From positions 70,055,501 to 70,119,500 of the forward strand of contig CM043698.1 in NCBI GenBank assembly GCA_023935145.1: DNA of 64,000 nt. The letters run 5' to 3'. Positions 61,156 to 64,000 of the stretch are shown in pieces (position 1 is the first letter of the stretch; the number at the start of each line of letters is the position of its first letter). The notes beneath the pieces are model-generated. The model searched no databases and was not told the DNA's origin. It saw nothing but the letters and a program-made list of their open reading frames with translations. The position numbers and the translations under genes were made by a program. This stretch comes from Bretschneidera sinensis. Taxonomy: Eukaryota; Streptophyta; Magnoliopsida; Brassicales; Akaniaceae.

Positions 61156-64000
61156 TCAAATATTCAGGTTATCAAGATCCAGCATTCCCATCAACATTCT
61201 AATCTTACAAAAACTAGATTCACCTAGGGGTTTTGTAAGAATATCAGCTATTTGATCTTTTGAAGGTATGAATTCTAATCTTTTATCACCTTTTTTAGCA
61301 TGGTCTCTTAGGAAATGATGTCTAATCTCTATATGCTTGGTTCTAGAGTGCTGAATACGATTTTTGGTTAAGTTGATAGCACTAGTATTATCACAAAATA
61401 TAGGAATATTTTTTAGGTTCATGCCATAGTCTTCTAGTTGTTGTTTCATCCATAATATTTGGGCACAACAACTTCCAGCTGCTACATATTCTGCCTCAGC
61501 GGTTGATAGTGCAACGGAATTCTGTTTCTTGGAAAACCAAGAAGTTAACATAGCACCTAAGAATTGGTATGTTCCACTTGTGCTCTTTCTATCTAACCTA
61601 CATCTAGCAAAATCAGCATCTGAATATCCTACTAGCTCAAAAGATGATTCTCTAGAGTACCATAATCCTATGGTCTGGGTTCCTTGCAGATATCTAAGGA
61701 TTCTTTTTACTGCAACTACATGTGATTCCTTAGGATTAGACTTAAATCTAGCACACATGTATACACTGAACATAATATCAGGTCTACTTGCAGTTAAATA
61801 AAGCAAAGCACCTATCATGTTTCTATAATATTTAGAATCTACAGTTTTACCTCCTTCATCAAGATCAAGTTTAGTAGTTGTGCTCATAAGCGTTCCAAGT
61901 GGCTTTGAGCTTTCTATTGATGTACTTCTGTTGATTGATGAAGATGCCTCCTTTTAGTTGCTTGATTTGAAGTCTAAGGAAGTAGGTAAGTTCTCCCATC
62001 ATGCTCATTTTAAATTCACCTTGCATGCACTTTGCAAACTCTTGACACATAGATTCATTAATAACACCAAATATAATATCATCAACATATATTTGAACTA
62101 TCAAAGTGTCATTTTTATGAGTTTTTGTGAAGAGAGTTGTGTCTATTCTACCTCTTACAAAATCATTGTCAATCAAAAATTTACTTAGTCTTTCATACCA
62201 TGCTCTTGGAGCTTGCTTCAACCCATATAAAGCTTTAGAAAGCTTGTAGACATGATTTGGACGACTAGGATTTTCAAATCCAAGAGGTTGTTCAACATAA
62301 ACCTTTTCTTCTATAAAGCCATTTAAAAAGGCACTTTTCACATCCATTTGAAATAGCTTGAATTTATTAAAGCATGCAAAGGCTAATAACATTCGAATGG
62401 CTTCTAATCTAGCTACAGGAGCATATGTTTCATCAAAGTCTATTCCTTCTTCTTGGTTATATCCCTTAGCAACTAATCTAGCCTTATTTCTAGTTAATAT
62501 ACCATTTTCATCCATTTTGTTTTTATATACCCATTTAGTTCCAATTATTGAATGATCTTTTGGTCTTGGAACTAGTTTTCAAACATTGTTTCTCTCAAAT
62601 TGATTTATCTCTTCCTGCATTGCAGTTATCCAATCATTATCTTTTTCAGCTTCTATAAATGTCTTAGGTTCTACTTGACATAAATAAGCTACAAAATTGC
62701 GAATATTTCTAATGGAAGAGCGAGTTCTTACCCCTTGTGAAGGATCACCAATCACTTAATCAATTGGATGATAATTTACATGCCTCCAATCCTTGGGTAG
62801 ACTTTCTTCTTGTTGACTTGAGGATGGTTAGTCCACATTGGAAGTTTTCATCTCTTCATTTGCTTGAGGTGAACTCACTTTTGGGTCAACAATGAGAGTA
62901 GGAGTTTCCATTCTTGGAATAAAATCTGCATCATCTTTAAAGGAAACATCTCTACTACTCATTGGGTTAGATTCATCAATAGTTACATGCACAGATTCTT
63001 TTACCACTAGAGTTCTCTTATTGAAAACTGTATAAGCCTTACTAGTAGTTGAATATCCTAGAAATATTCCTTCATCGGTCTTGGAATCAAATTTACCCAA
63101 GTTAGTTTTATTGTTATTTAAGATGAAGCATTTACTACCAAAAGCACGAAAATACGAAATTTTGGGCTTTCTCCCTTTCCATAGTTCATATGTAGTTTTA
63201 TCAAGCAGAGGCTTTATCAAAATTCTATTTAATATATAGCAAGAAGTATTCACGGCTTCAGTCCAAAAGTATTTTGTTAAATTATTTTCACAAAGCATAG
63301 TTCTTGAAAATTCTTCTAGAACTCTATTTTTCCTCTCAACAACTCCATTTTGTTGAGGAGTTCTAGGAGCTGAAAAGTTGTGATTAATTCCATTTTCATC
63401 ACAAAATTTTGAAAAGCTTTGATTTTCAAATTCTTTGCCATGATCACTTCTTATGCTTGAAATACAAATTCCTTTTTCATTTTGTACCTTTTTGCAAAAC
63501 TTTTCAAATCTTTTGAAAGCTTCATCCTTGTAAGCAATAAAAATAACGAAGGTATATCTTGAATAGTCATCAACAATAACAAGAGCATATTGATGGCCAC
63601 CTAGACTAATGGTACTTATTGGACAAAACAAGTCCATATGCAGAAGTTCCAAAGGTCTAGTAGTTGAAACTACATTCTTTGCTTTAAAAGAAATCCTAGT
63701 TTGTTTTCCCATTTGACAAGCATCGCATACTTTGTCTTTTTCAAAATTGATTTTAGGAAGTCCAATGACTAAATCTTTTTTTGAAACGATTTTCAGCAAG
63801 TTCATGTTTACATGACCAAGCCTTCTATGCCATAGCCATAGATTTTCACTAAAAGCAGGAAAACATTTTTCATTTTCAGAATGCAAGGATTTCAAATCAA
63901 CTATATAGACATTTTCATGTCTATGGCCAATAAATTTAATCTTGTTGCTCTTGATGTCTATAACTAGACAATGAGAGGTCTCAAATGTGACTTTGTTTCC
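61156..64000 (-). pseudogene. pol: Element B pol (integrase, RT, RNase H), nearly intact
   Basis: One minus-strand frame runs from the window edge to about 61930, with three stops (TAG at 62828-62830, TAA near 62757, and a TGA near 62578 replacing tryptophan). Integrase: WHRRLGHVN and CDACQMGKQ zinc finger, MDLFCPIS, IRSDHGKEFEN, RTPQQNGVVERKNRVLEE. Reverse transcriptase: [31 protein letters not shown] at 62078-62089. Near 61930 a small deletion shifts the frame; RNase H continues in 61156-61887 with GYSDADFA, ALSTAEAEYVA, FCDNTSAINL and the final KDQIADILTKPL, ending at 61156. Gag and protease lie beyond the edge. Confidence 0.9.

Larger units (their letters stand above)
34025..64000 (-). 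mobile_element. CACTA transposon (En/Spm type), left part, with nested insertions
   Basis: The left terminus CACTACAAGAAAATTGGG at 34025 is the standard CACTA end, followed by subterminal repeats of an ATTTGCGACGGA type to about 34480. Minus-strand genes inside are a TNP2-type transposase (to 42998) and a second protein (about 40330-35890). The opposite terminus is not in the window: a SIRE-type element interrupts the transposase at 42999 and the rest must lie beyond 64000. The CAT at 34022-34024 may be the 3-bp target duplication. Nested inside are a solo LTR, a MULE, copia A, Athila and copia B. Confidence 0.82.
59020..64000 (-). mobile_element. SIRE-type Ty1/copia element B, 3' part
   Basis: 3' LTR at 59020-60519, polypurine tract AAAAAGAGGGAGAT (minus) at 60520-60533, and pol running off the right edge. 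It is inserted in A's 5' LTR; TAAAC (59015-59019) would be the target duplication. Its pol resembles A's but is much better preserved. No ORF3 lies between pol and LTR, only about 640 bp. Confidence 0.88.

Overview
The window is plant nuclear DNA, most likely from a eudicot with a repeat-rich genome. It is AT-rich, has GT-AG introns and host-type gene fragments, and is dominated by Ty1/copia, Ty3/gypsy, CACTA, Mutator and hAT-type transposable elements. I see no intact host gene, no rRNA or tRNA gene and no CRISPR array. The species cannot be named from this sequence.

Layout. 1-4024: a small non-autonomous LTR retrotransposon in tandem form (internal-LTR-internal-LTR). Each internal region carries a spliced-looking fragment of the cohesin regulator PDS5. 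6758-12965: a degenerate multi-exon gene for a plant LRR plus WD40-repeat protein, with conserved splice sites but two stops and three frame breaks. 12966-21506: AT-rich spacer holding a 605-bp hAT-type MITE with a perfect 8-bp target duplication and a tandem pair of related short repeats. 21507-33852: an old Ty3/gypsy element of the Tat type, with gag, pol with two RNase H domains, a long antisense ORF and minisatellites. Its gag is interrupted by a solo SIRE-type LTR with a perfect 5-bp target duplication. From 34025 to beyond the right edge: a CACTA transposon, read on the minus strand, holding a solo LTR (about 36.4-37.7 kb), a MULE (38.4-39.9 kb) and a large SIRE-type copia element called A here (from 42999). 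A splits the CACTA transposase gene. A in turn holds an internally deleted Athila-type element (44.7-51.9 kb) and a second SIRE-type element, B, inserted in A's 5' LTR at 59020 and running off the window.

Insertion order. The CACTA element came first, then A (its LTR copies are clearly diverged), then Athila (its LTR copies are nearly identical) and B.

The most interesting signal is regulatory. Five LTRs of several families carry arrays of short palindromes or inverted-arm motifs just upstream of the TATA box: 12-mers of the type CCAGTCGACTGG in the copia LTRs, GCGCTGCAGCGC in Athila, and GCGC-arm motifs in the 37-kb LTR. The copia palindrome array recurs inside element A, directly in front of a second TATA box and the start codon of its third ORF. 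This looks like an internal promoter assembled from the same parts as the LTR promoter. Element B lacks both the third ORF and this array.
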